Source: Lachnospiraceae bacterium (GTDB lineage: Bacteria > Bacillota > Clostridia > Lachnospirales > Lachnospiraceae). Taken from it: 64,000 nt of DNA. Location of the stretch: the NCBI GenBank assembly GCA_024697595.1, contig JAILFK010000026.1, forward strand, positions 52,303-116,302. The letters are read 5' to 3'. A model generated the notes under the pieces. It was not told where the DNA came from. It did no database searches and saw only the letters and a program-made list of their open reading frames with translations. Made by a program: the position numbers and the translations under genes. This document shows positions 1 through 7,461 of the stretch, in pieces (the first letter of the stretch is position 1; each line of letters opens with the position of its first letter).

Positions 1-2
1 AG

Positions 3-689
3 GTCACAATATTTATCCGAGGAAAGGCCCTTCTTAGAAATTGGGATAAGGACATTGTCACAGCGGTGACTCAGAGTTTGAAAAAAGCTGGAGTTGTAAT
101 TAATACCAAGACAGATTTTTCTAAGCTTTCTATTGCAGGGGATGAAGTTGTACTTTCTGCTTTGGGAAGAAAGCCAGTTTTGCCAAAAGGATATGGCGAA
201 AATGCAGATGATAAAATAGTTGTGGTTGGAGATGCTAGAAAAGACAGTACCATGCTTGCTCATGTGGCTATGGCAGAGGGACGAGCTGCTGTGAGAGAAA
301 TGGTGGCAACTTCATGTAGTGATAAGATGGGATGTTATACCAGCTGTATATTCGTCGATAAGGAAGTGGCATCTGTGGGACTTACTGAAGCAGAGGCCAT
401 TGAAGTAGGAATAGAGGCTATCAGCTGTAGATATGTGATGTATTCTAATGCTAGGGTATTAATCAGTGATGATGGAAGATCATTTATCAAATTAGTGGCA
501 GATAAAAATACAAAAAAATTAATTGGAGCGCAGCTTTACTGTGATAGGGCAGGAGATATGGTGGCAGAATTGGCAACAGTAATAGATAATGAAATAGATA
601 TTGCCAAGGCAGCAGCTGTCATAAGACCTCATCCTAGCTACTGTGAAGATATAACAGCAGCATTTGACATGCTTTTGGAGAAGTTATGA
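3..689 (+). CDS. lpdA: Dihydrolipoamide dehydrogenase family protein (C-terminal part, 5' end outside window)
   Basis: This is the C-terminal part of a flavin disulfide oxidoreductase that re-oxidises protein-bound dihydrolipoamide with NAD+. The reading frame is open to the window edge; a GTG at 66 exists, but the upstream codons encode the expected NAD-domain sequence (VTIFIRGKALLRNW), so the gene starts before base 1. Visible family marks are the second FAD-binding segment (VVVGDARKDSTMLAHVAMAEG) with its conserved Gly-Asp and Ala-rich helix, the dimerisation domain, and the C-terminal catalytic signature HPSYCED, matching the HPTxxE base of Lpd. The stop overlaps the next gene by ATGA, so it is co-transcribed with the lipoate ligase. 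Which lipoyl complex it serves (2-oxoacid dehydrogenase, acetoin, glycine cleavage) cannot be read here. Confidence 0.85.
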   Translation, partial: VTIFIRGKALLRNWDKDIVTAVTQSLKKAGVVINTKTDFSKLSIAGDEVVLSALGRKPVLPKGYGENADDKIVVVGDARKDSTMLAHVAMAEGRAAVREMVATSCSDKMGCYTSCIFVDKEVASVGLTEAEAIEVGIEAISCRYVMYSNARVLISDDGRSFIKLVADKNTKKLIGAQLYCDRAGDMVAELATVIDNEIDIAKAAAVIRPHPSYCEDITAAFDMLLEKL

Positions 690-1324
690 TATTTAAAATA
701 TTTCAGGCGGAGTCCTTTGATCCAATTATCAATTTGAAAAAAGAGGAAGAATTAGAAAAGCAGGTACAAATTGGCATTGGAGTTTTGTATTTATGGCAAA
801 ATGATAATACAATAGTCATTGGTAGAAATCAGGATCCTGAAGCTGAATGTAAGGTTTTAGAATTTCAGGCTCAAGGTGGCGTGATTGTAAAGAGACGTTC
901 CGGCGGTGGGGCCGTCTATCATGATAGGGGTAATTTGAATTTCTCCCTTATCTGTCATGAGAGCGACAAGGAGTTTTGTGAGTATACCAAGATTTTAGAG
1001 GCGGTAATTGCACGACTTGGGATGAAGGCTGAGTTTAATGGAAGAAATGATTTGCTTATAAATGGCAGAAAGTTTAGCGGTAATGCGGTTTATAGACATG
1101 ATGATATAATTTGTCAGCATGGAACAATTCTTGTGGATACGGATATTGCCAAGATGGAGACATATTTGACGCCGGATATAAGTAAGCTAAACCGAAATGG
1201 TATTAGCAGCGTGAAAGCCAGAGTTATTAATTTAAGGGAAGTTGATGAAAAAATAACTGTAGAACTGGTAAAAGATGCATTTATCTATGAAATTAAGTCT
1301 ATGGAAGAAGGTAAGAGCAATTAA
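686..1324 (+). CDS. lplA: Lipoate-protein ligase A family protein
   Basis: Predicted to attach lipoate, or transfer a lipoyl or octanoyl group, to lipoyl-domain lysines. The BPL/LplA fold is clear: the loop RRSGGGAVYHDRGNLNFS (residues ~72-89), NDLLINGRKFSGNAVYR with the catalytic-type Lys, and the following HGTILVD strand. At 212 residues it has only the large catalytic domain and lacks the small C-terminal domain of E. coli LplA, so it may need a separate accessory domain or act as an amidotransferase-type enzyme. It overlaps the preceding lpd gene by 4 bp (ATGA) and the next gene by one base (TAATG), which argues for translational coupling in one operon. The family is confident; the exact acyl donor is not known. 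Confidence 0.88.
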   Translation: MIFKIFQAESFDPIINLKKEEELEKQVQIGIGVLYLWQNDNTIVIGRNQDPEAECKVLEFQAQGGVIVKRRSGGGAVYHDRGNLNFSLICHESDKEFCEYTKILEAVIARLGMKAEFNGRNDLLINGRKFSGNAVYRHDDIICQHGTILVDTDIAKMETYLTPDISKLNRNGISSVKARVINLREVDEKITVELVKDAFIYEIKSMEEGKSN

Positions 1325-2289
1325 TGAAGATTTTAGCGCTTTCTGGAATTATTCCAGAGCATATATGTGATGTGGATAGGTTTTTTGCCTATGCAGGAGA
1401 TAAAAAGATAAATCATTACTGTGGTTATGTGGCGGATTATATTTGCCAAGTGGAGCAGGATGACAGATATGATGGAGCAGTTTATCCTAAGAGTTGTGAC
1501 AGCTGCAGAGTCATTTCATCATATCTTCGAAGTGATGACAAATTCAGCTATCAATTTCCGTCTATAAGTGGAAATGATGAGAATGCGTGGGATTTCTTGG
1601 CATGTGTGTTAAAAGATTACAAGTCTGCTTTAGAAAACTTTTATGAAATTGAGATATCTGTAGCTGATGTTGAAAATAGAATTGAAATTATAAATAAAAG
1701 AGCTAAAGAACTGGAAAAAATATATGAGAATCTGGAAAATATTTCCTATTTCGAATATATGACTATGATTCATCAGGTTTTAAGTCTGCCTCTAGAGGAG
1801 CAGGTGGGGGCTATTTCTTCATTTGAGATAAATGATATTTCTCAAAAAGATAATTCAGTATTTATTGTGGGCTCAACCCTATCACAGCTAAATATTTTAC
1901 AGCAGATAGAGGATTTGGGATTAAATATTGTGGGAGATTCTTTGCCTGAGTCTGGACGATTGATAAGCAAAGAGCCGGTGACTTTATCTGATGATGTGTA
2001 TAAATCAATTGCAAAAAGTATGCTCAGTGGAAAGAAGAGTCCAAGCGAGAATGATTTTCATCAGATGTTAGAGTTAGACATGGAGGAAATCACTTCAAAG
2101 AAGGTGGTTGGGGTTATTTTTCTGACACAAAAATATTGTGAGCCTTATAATTTTTATAAATCAGTATATAAGAAAAAACTTGATGAACTGTGTATAAAAT
2201 ATATTGAGATAGAGCAGAAGGATACGGTGGAAGACATCAGAGCCGATGTGGTTTTAGAGACCTTTGCTGAGATGATTGTGAGGAATTAA
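1324..2289 (+). CDS. 2-hydroxyacyl-CoA dehydratase D-component, subunit 1 (HgdB/BcrC-like)
   Basis: A 321-residue member of the benzoyl-CoA reductase/2-hydroxyacyl-CoA dehydratase family, whose heterodimers carry [4Fe-4S] clusters and remove water from 2-hydroxyacyl-CoA by a ketyl-radical mechanism. Visible features are the N-terminal cluster motif PKSCDSCRVISSYL (about residues 56-69), a central helical segment, and a C-terminal LTQKYCEPYNFYK stretch typical of the family's second Rossmann-like half. It starts on the last base of the lipoate ligase stop (TAATG). The second subunit and the activator follow directly, so this is a complete dehydratase module. The substrate (2-hydroxyglutaryl, lactoyl, phenyllactyl or other CoA) cannot be told from sequence alone. 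Confidence 0.85.
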   Translation: MKILALSGIIPEHICDVDRFFAYAGDKKINHYCGYVADYICQVEQDDRYDGAVYPKSCDSCRVISSYLRSDDKFSYQFPSISGNDENAWDFLACVLKDYKSALENFYEIEISVADVENRIEIINKRAKELEKIYENLENISYFEYMTMIHQVLSLPLEEQVGAISSFEINDISQKDNSVFIVGSTLSQLNILQQIEDLGLNIVGDSLPESGRLISKEPVTLSDDVYKSIAKSMLSGKKSPSENDFHQMLELDMEEITSKKVVGVIFLTQKYCEPYNFYKSVYKKKLDELCIKYIEIEQKDTVEDIRADVVLETFAEMIVRN

Positions 2290-2292
2290 TTG

Positions 2293-3444
2293 ATGGGTGC
2301 AAATGTAGAAATACTAAAGACACAAGCAAAATTGATGAAGGAATACTATAAATATTTCTCAAAATATAGCAAGGGCAAGGAGCCTGATAAGAAGGTGGCC
2401 TGGGTTACAGCTTTTACACCGGTGGAGATTTTAGAGGCGTTGGATATCAGTTATTATTACCCGGAGAGCTATGCGGCGGTGATAGCTGCCAGCGGTAAGG
2501 AACAGGATTTTTTAGAGACTAGTCAAAGGGACGGCTTATCACTAGATTGTTGTTCATATTCTTGCTGTATACAAGGGTCCATATGCAATGCTGACGGCCC
2601 AAGGGGAACCGCCCCAAGACCAGATGTGCTTATCGCCACCAATAATCAGTGCAATACTCTGCCCAATTGGTGGAATATTTTGGCGGAGAGATATGATGTA
2701 CCCCTTATTGTATTAGATTATCCTGGGGAGAATGTGCCTAGGGAGATGGCTGAGAAATATGTATATAATCAGCACAAAAAACTTATTAAGCAGATGGAGG
2801 AACTGTCTGGAAATAAGTTGGATATGGCTATTCTTGAGGAAAAGATTTCAAACAGTCAAAAGTCTGTTGAGGCTTGGGAAAAGATAGTCGAATTGATGCC
2901 AGAAAGGCAGATAGAGCCCACATTATTGTTTGATGGGATATCATTTCTCATAACTTCAAGATGTGATGAGAAGACTTCTAGATTATATGAACTTTTGGCC
3001 GAAGATTACAGTGAGAATTATCCAAAGCGCCAGGAGGGGAAAGCCAAGGCATTCTGGTTGGGATATCCTCTGTGGTACCATGAGAATAGATATTTAAAAG
3101 AATCCTTGGATTCTTTTGAAATTGTGGGATCTAATTATATCACTTGGTGGAGTTTATCCTATGAGGGTGATGATGTATTTAAAAAACTTTTTAGCGCCTA
3201 TAATTTTACATTTTTAAATTTATCACAGCAGGAAAGAACCAAAAGGCTTGTACATTTAATTGAAAAAAGCGGTGCAAAATGTGCCATAACCTTGCATAAT
3301 AAAAGTTGTAAATGCGACTTTGTATCGGCATCTGAAATTAAAATTCCTCAGGCGGAGCTAGATATTGATATGATTGATAGAAATTATATGGATATGGATA
3401 GAGCGAAGGAGAAAATAGGTATTTTGCAGGATATTGTTGGGTGA
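2293..3444 (+). CDS. 2-hydroxyacyl-CoA dehydratase D-component, subunit 2 (HgdB family)
   Basis: Second, 383-residue subunit of the dehydratase heterodimer. Characteristic sequence includes AWVTAFTPVEILEALDISYY near the N terminus, the cysteine-rich LDCCSYSCCIQG segment, IATNNQCNTLPNWWN, and the domain end NKSCKCDFVSASEIK. I chose ATG at 2293 instead of the TTG one codon earlier because GAGG lies 9 bases upstream of it. It follows the first subunit after 3 bases and its stop lies 4 bases before the activator start. The run of cysteines (CCSYSCC) is denser than the two or three ligands usually needed for one cluster; which of them bind iron is unclear. Confidence 0.87.
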   Translation: MGANVEILKTQAKLMKEYYKYFSKYSKGKEPDKKVAWVTAFTPVEILEALDISYYYPESYAAVIAASGKEQDFLETSQRDGLSLDCCSYSCCIQGSICNADGPRGTAPRPDVLIATNNQCNTLPNWWNILAERYDVPLIVLDYPGENVPREMAEKYVYNQHKKLIKQMEELSGNKLDMAILEEKISNSQKSVEAWEKIVELMPERQIEPTLLFDGISFLITSRCDEKTSRLYELLAEDYSENYPKRQEGKAKAFWLGYPLWYHENRYLKESLDSFEIVGSNYITWWSLSYEGDDVFKKLFSAYNFTFLNLSQQERTKRLVHLIEKSGAKCAITLHNKSCKCDFVSASEIKIPQAELDIDMIDRNYMDMDRAKEKIGILQDIVG

Positions 3445-3448
3445 AAAT

Positions 3449-4186
3449 ATGTATAGAATCGGCATTGATGTGGGATCCACATATACGAAGTATTGCGTTA
3501 TGAGAGATGGCGCAATAGAAAAGATGTGGGTTGAGGATACACCTATAAGACAAATTGAATATTTTGAAAAAAAGCGAGAAGAACTTTTAGCTATCTATAA
3601 GGGCGCGGATTTTTGTGCTTGTGGTTACGGAAGAAAAAATGCTTCTGCAATAGAGGTGATAAATGAATTGACGGCGCTTGGTAAGGGTGTGGAATTTATA
3701 AGGCCAAAAACAGAGATTGTTCTTGATATAGGTGGCCAGGATACAAAACTTTTAGTGCTAAAGGATGGGCATATAGAGAAGTTTTTTTTGAACGAAAAAT
3801 GTGCAGCAGGATGCGGTATGTTTTACAAGAATGTGGTAAATATGCTAAAGCTTGATTATGATGACATAGATGTATCCAGTGATAATATTTTGCCCACAAG
3901 ACTTAATAGCACCTGTGCGGTTTTTGCTCAATCAGAGATGGTAAGACTTATTTCTGAAAATGTTGATATAAATGAAATTGTAAAAGGTGTAATTTATCAT
4001 ATACTCAATCAATCAAAAATGTTATTATCTAAAATAAAGATAGGAAAAGAAGTCCCGATTGTAATTTCAGGTGGAATGGCTAGTGTCAAAGGTATAGATA
4101 AAATGGCCACAGAAGTGCTTGGTGTGAAATGCGTTCATTTAGAGGAGAGTAGGTATCTATCAGCTATAGGATGTTGTATAAAATAG
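3449..4186 (+). CDS. 2-hydroxyacyl-CoA dehydratase activase (HgdC/BadF-type ATPase)
   Basis: A 245-residue ASKHA-fold ATPase that uses ATP to inject one electron into the dehydratase. The phosphate-binding loop IGIDVGSTYTKYC opens the protein; GGQDTKLL is the second phosphate motif. The two cysteines that hold the dimer-bridging [4Fe-4S] cluster are visible in NEKCAAGCGMF and NSTCAVFAQSE. The C-terminal ISGGMASVKGI is the adenosine motif. An upstream TTG at 3434 is in frame and overlaps the previous gene, but ATG 3449 places the family N terminus (MYRIGIDVG) exactly, so I prefer it. It is the last gene of the lpd-lplA-dehydratase operon. Confidence 0.9.
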   Translation: MYRIGIDVGSTYTKYCVMRDGAIEKMWVEDTPIRQIEYFEKKREELLAIYKGADFCACGYGRKNASAIEVINELTALGKGVEFIRPKTEIVLDIGGQDTKLLVLKDGHIEKFFLNEKCAAGCGMFYKNVVNMLKLDYDDIDVSSDNILPTRLNSTCAVFAQSEMVRLISENVDINEIVKGVIYHILNQSKMLLSKIKIGKEVPIVISGGMASVKGIDKMATEVLGVKCVHLEESRYLSAIGCCIK

Positions 4187-4237
4187 TATATTTTACAATT
4201 AGTTGTGTGATACAATAATAAAAAAGGAGCAAAGACT

Positions 4238-4444
4238 ATGCTGGATCCAGAGAAACTTAGAGAAATTGAAGATTTAAAGAGAGAGCTTCGTATACTGGAA
4301 GCGGAAGAAAAACAGACCGAGGAACAGTTGGCTCTTATTAGAAAACAGAAAGTTTCTATTATCAATAGTTTGAATGAAATGTCAGATGAAGATTATGAGC
4401 GTGATATGCTAGCGAAAGTATATGAGCAAAGAAGAAAGAAGTAA
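4238..4444 (+). CDS. Small coiled-coil protein of unknown function
   Basis: A 68-residue, highly charged protein that is almost certainly one long alpha-helical coiled coil (heptad-like LREIEDLKRELRILEAEEK and following EEQLALIRKQ). It has a strong ribosome site, AAAAGGAG, 9 bases before the ATG, which supports it as a real gene despite its size. It is followed at once by the EamA transporter gene and the two are probably co-transcribed. I recognise no family. It has no signal peptide or membrane segment, so it is likely cytoplasmic. Confidence 0.7.
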   Translation: MLDPEKLREIEDLKRELRILEAEEKQTEEQLALIRKQKVSIINSLNEMSDEDYERDMLAKVYEQRRKK

Positions 4445-4445
4445 G

Positions 4446-5426
4446 ATGAAGAATAAAGAAGATATATTGTGGAAGAACACAGCGGTGGTTTGTATCAGTG
4501 CCATGCTGTGTTGTTTTTTGTGGGGAAGTGCTTTCCCTGGAATTAAAGTTGGATATAATTTGTTTGATATTCCCTCAGATAATACGGGTTTGCAGATAAT
4601 GTTTGCCGGGATAAGATTCTTTTTGGCGGGAGTACTTGTGATTATTATTGGAAGTTTTATTTATAAAAAGCCTTTGGTATTGAAGAAAGAATCAGTAAAA
4701 GCTGTGTTGCATTTAAGTTTATTGCAAACAACAGGTCAGTATTTTTTCTTTTATGTAGGCTTGGCAAAAACCACAGGAGTAAAGTCATCAATAATCCAAG
4801 CGTTAAACGTATTTATTGCTCTTTTTGTTGCAATTGTTATCTATAAGCAAGAAAAGATTAGTAGAAATAAGATTCTTGGAGCTGTAATTGGATTTATAGG
4901 GGTGCTTGTTGTTGAATTGCTGGGCGGAAGCGCAGTAAATGATAACGGCAATATTATTGGCGTGGGAGAAATTTGCATTTTAATGTCCACCGTGGCCTAT
5001 GCCTTTTCTTCAGTATATATGAAAAGGTATTCTAAGAATGAATTGCCAATGATTTTAAGTGGATATCAATTTGCAATAGGTGGTTTATCATTATTTGTAC
5101 TAGGATTGATTTTCAGTAGTCAGAAATCAAATGTATCTAGTGATTTAAGTTTATTATTAGATGGAATAAGTGAAGGAAAAGGGATAGTAATTGTAATATA
5201 CCTGGATTGTGTTTCGGCAATTGCCTATACTTTATGGGGAATATTGCTAAAATATAATCCTGTTTCAAGAATTTCGGTGTTTGGCTTTTTGACTCCAATA
5301 TTTGGAGTTTTGCTATCAGCGATATTTTTAAGAGAAAGCAGAACCATGAATATACCAGCTACTGTAGTGGCTGTTGTGCTTGTATCTATAGGAACCTTGT
5401 TGGCTCAGAGTAAGGACAGACCTTAG
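4446..5426 (+). CDS. EamA/DMT-family transporter (drug/metabolite exporter)
   Basis: A ten-helix membrane protein of the drug/metabolite transporter superfamily with two EamA repeats: one from about LCCFLWGSAFPGIKVGYN to VLVVELLGG and a second from GVGEICILMSTVAYAFSSVYMKR to VAVVLVSIGTLLAQS. The charged exit-loop pattern (GSAFPGIK, VYMKRYSK) is typical. The substrate is unknown. ATG 4446 lies one base after the preceding stop and suits translational coupling; an in-frame ATG at 4422 would overlap the upstream gene by 23 bases. The 3' end overlaps convergent greA by 4 bases inside a 19-bp palindrome. Confidence 0.85.
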   Translation: MKNKEDILWKNTAVVCISAMLCCFLWGSAFPGIKVGYNLFDIPSDNTGLQIMFAGIRFFLAGVLVIIIGSFIYKKPLVLKKESVKAVLHLSLLQTTGQYFFFYVGLAKTTGVKSSIIQALNVFIALFVAIVIYKQEKISRNKILGAVIGFIGVLVVELLGGSAVNDNGNIIGVGEICILMSTVAYAFSSVYMKRYSKNELPMILSGYQFAIGGLSLFVLGLIFSSQKSNVSSDLSLLLDGISEGKGIVIVIYLDCVSAIAYTLWGILLKYNPVSRISVFGFLTPIFGVLLSAIFLRESRTMNIPATVVAVVLVSIGTLLAQSKDRP

Positions 5427-5435
5427 TAAGGTCTG
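5417..5435. terminator. Palindrome spanning both convergent stop codons (possible shared terminator stem)
   Basis: CAGACCTTA-G-TAAGGTCTG is a perfect 9+1+9 palindrome. It contains the TAG stop of the EamA gene and the TAA stop of greA on the other strand. It would form a hairpin in the RNA of either strand, but neither side has a good T-tract, so its role as a terminator is uncertain. Confidence 0.45.
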
Positions 5436-5926
5436 ATCTCATCCTCATCATCGCCGGCATTGGTTTCTATTTTTCTTACTTCAGCATCATAGGAATAATC
5501 ATCTGAAACCTTTATTGTCACTGTATCACCCACTTTTTTGCCACGGATAGCTTGACCGAGGGGCGACTCTATACTAACCATATTTTTCATTGAATCACTT
5601 CTGATTGATGTCACAAGCTTGTATGTCTCTTCACAATCGTCTTCTGGAATATATAGAGTTACAACTGTGTTAATACCAATGGTATCAGTTGAGGTATCAT
5701 CATCAATGATAGTTGCAAACTTAAGCATTCGCTCAAGGTAATTGATTCGACTATCGTTTTTTGCTCTATCTCTCTTGGCAGCGTGATACTCAAAGTTTTC
5801 ACTTAAATCACCCTGGGCCTTGGCCTCCTTAAGGGCTTCGAGGATTTTTGGTCGCTCTACCACTTGTCTATATTCAATTTCCTCTTCAATTTTTTTTACA
5901 TCAGATCGTGTTAATTTTTCTCCCAT
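5423..5926 (-). CDS. greA: Transcription elongation factor GreA
   Basis: A 167-residue GreA/GreB protein that enters the RNA polymerase secondary channel and stimulates cleavage of backtracked RNA. The N-terminal coiled coil carries the acidic-tip region AQGDLSENFEYHAAKRDRAK (residues ~37-56), including the conserved Asp-Leu-Ser-Glu-Asn/Tyr-Ala-Lys pattern. The C-terminal FKBP-like domain contains SPLGQAIRGKKVGDTVTI. Its ribosome site AGGAGAAGAAA before ATG is strong. It lies alone on the minus strand, sharing its 3' end with the EamA gene and its upstream region with the first polysaccharide gene. A short acidic tail (GDDEDEIRPY) replaces the usual ending. Confidence 0.95.
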   Translation of the reverse strand: MGEKLTRSDVKKIEEEIEYRQVVERPKILEALKEAKAQGDLSENFEYHAAKRDRAKNDSRINYLERMLKFATIIDDDTSTDTIGINTVVTLYIPEDDCEETYKLVTSIRSDSMKNMVSIESPLGQAIRGKKVGDTVTIKVSDDYSYDAEVRKIETNAGDDEDEIRPY

Positions 5927-5992
5927 TTTCTTCTCCTACAATATTTATTACAGTGATATAAATTACATTATTCATAAAAGGAAATAACTCAC

Positions 5993-6040
5993 AATTAAAT
6001 TTCCGTAAAATCTATTTTAACACTTTATAATTAAATTTCC
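5993..6040. repeat. Pair of 12-bp direct repeats upstream of the polysaccharide locus
   Basis: AATTAAATTTCC occurs at 5993-6004 and again at 6029-6040, with start points 36 bp apart. The second copy runs into the predicted -35 box of the promoter at 6037. This is the kind of placement expected of an operator, but AT-rich chance similarity is possible. Confidence 0.4.
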
Positions 6041-6065
6041 CAAAAAATATATTGTGTGCTACAAT
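6037..6065 (+). promoter_or_regulatory. Predicted promoter of the polysaccharide locus
   Basis: TTCCCA (6037-6042), a 17-bp spacer, and TACAAT (6060-6065) form a plausible housekeeping promoter: 4 of 6 and 5 of 6 matches to consensus. It sits about 40 bp before the start of the first glycosyltransferase gene and overlaps the second 12-bp direct repeat. Confidence 0.45.
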
Positions 6066-6104
6066 ATTATAGATTTTCTATGTGAAAAAAGAAGGAGAAA
6101 AGTG

Positions 6105-6827
6105 ATGGGTATAAGTGTAGTACTTCTAGCTTATAAGGAAGAAGAGAATTTAAGAGTATTACTTCCAGAGATTATTGAAAATGTAAAGAAGTGTAATGAG
6201 GAATATGAGATTCTTGTTATAGATACAGCGCAGCCACTTGATAATACAGCAGGTGTATGTAAAGAGTTTGGCGCTAAATATATAAATCAGGAGGAGCCAG
6301 GTTTTGGTGGAGCCTTTAGAACAGGTATAAAGTACGCATCAATGGATAAGTTTTTGATTATGGATAGCGATGGTTCCCATCCACCTAAGCAGATACCAGA
6401 GATTCATAAGAAATTTGTAGAAGAGGGATGTGATGTGGTTATCGGTTCACGTTATTGTGAAGGTGGCGTGTCAAATGATTCTAAGTCATCACAGATAATG
6501 TCTCATCTTTTAAATTTTGCTTTTAGAATATGTTTGGGATTGAAGGCTGATGATTTATCAACTGATTATCGTATGTATCACACAAGTGAGTTGAAAAAAG
6601 TTGATCTCAAGTGTGAAAATTATGATGTGCTAGAGGAAGTTTTACTTCGATTAAAGTTAAATAAAGCGGATAAGAACTTAAAGTTTGGTGAGGTGCCAAT
6701 TAATTTTCAGAAGAGAATGTATGGTGAGTCCAAGAGACAGTTGCTTAAATTTATCATTAGTTATATTAAGACTTTGATTAGATTAATTGGTGTTAGAATC
6801 GCTGATGTATTTAAAAAGAAAAAATAA
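6105..6827 (+). CDS. GT2 glycosyltransferase, DPM1-like polyprenyl-phosphate sugar synthase
   Basis: A 240-residue soluble GT-A glycosyltransferase of the dolichyl-phosphate mannose synthase type, predicted to make polyprenyl-phosphate-hexose from an NDP- or GDP-sugar. The N terminus ISVVLLAYKEEENLRVLLP and the catalytic stretch FLIMDSDGSHPPKQIPEI (DxD-like DSDG, residues ~86-89) are characteristic, as is VIGSRYCEGG. The upstream in-frame extension to 6054 has no homology-like sequence; ATG 6105 has AGAAGGAGAAAAGTG before it. GtrA lies directly downstream, and this pair commonly supplies lipid-linked sugar to GT-C membrane glycosyltransferases, of which the locus has many. Confidence 0.85.
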   Translation: MGISVVLLAYKEEENLRVLLPEIIENVKKCNEEYEILVIDTAQPLDNTAGVCKEFGAKYINQEEPGFGGAFRTGIKYASMDKFLIMDSDGSHPPKQIPEIHKKFVEEGCDVVIGSRYCEGGVSNDSKSSQIMSHLLNFAFRICLGLKADDLSTDYRMYHTSELKKVDLKCENYDVLEEVLLRLKLNKADKNLKFGEVPINFQKRMYGESKRQLLKFIISYIKTLIRLIGVRIADVFKKKK

Positions 6828-6886
6828 TTTCTTGAACAAGGGGAAAATGTTAAAGAAATAAAACGAAAAGAAGGAAGAAATATAAA

Positions 6887-7414
6887 ATGAGTAAGTTAAT
6901 GTCACAAATTTTAAAATTTGGAGTAGTAGGAGGCTTATCTTTTTTAATTGATTTTATTATCACAAATATTATTGCCTTGATTTTAAGAAATGCAGGAATG
7001 ACTGCGACTAATGCGGCAATGGTGGGAGCCCTGTTTGGTTTTGTAATCTCATTGATATTTAATTATTTATTGAGTATGAAGTGGGTGTTTGCAAGACGGG
7101 AGGATATGGATCGCAAGAAAGAGTTTGTAATCTTTGTTGTGCTTTCAGCCTTTGGTTTGGGATTGAATGAATTGATTATCCTTGCTTGTATGAGCATGAT
7201 TTCAAATATTCATTGGTGTGCGGCCTTTACACAGTGGTGTACAGATGTTGTAAATATTGTTGCCAACATGACATTTGATGGAATGGCTACTGCGGGTTCA
7301 AAAATTATAGCAACAGCAATTGTTATGGTATATAATTTTGTGACAAGAAAAATTTTCCTTGAAGCTAAGGAAGATGAGTCAGAAAAGGTGGTAGATTCTC
7401 AAGTTACAGAGTAG
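6887..7414 (+). CDS. GtrA-family membrane protein (putative polyprenyl-phosphate-sugar flippase)
   Basis: A 175-residue four-helix membrane protein. The N-terminal helix QILKFGVVGGLSFLIDFI is the typical GtrA start, and the final helix with MVYNFVTRKIFLEA is the typical end. GtrA-like proteins are thought to flip polyprenyl-phosphate sugars to the outer face. It has an extended loop between helices 3 and 4 (residues ~105-140) compared with the usual ~130-residue length. It lies between the DPM1-like synthase and the Rmd reductase on the same strand. Confidence 0.83.
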   Translation: MSKLMSQILKFGVVGGLSFLIDFIITNIIALILRNAGMTATNAAMVGALFGFVISLIFNYLLSMKWVFARREDMDRKKEFVIFVVLSAFGLGLNELIILACMSMISNIHWCAAFTQWCTDVVNIVANMTFDGMATAGSKIIATAIVMVYNFVTRKIFLEAKEDESEKVVDSQVTE

Positions 7415-7461
7415 ATTCGTGAGATTAGATTTCCGAGAGAGATTTGGAGGAAATAAACGAG

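Noticed and set aside
3338..3553. 71-codon minus-strand frame over the dehydratase-activase junction
   Set aside because: Overlaps two well-supported genes and has no ribosome site or recognisable content.
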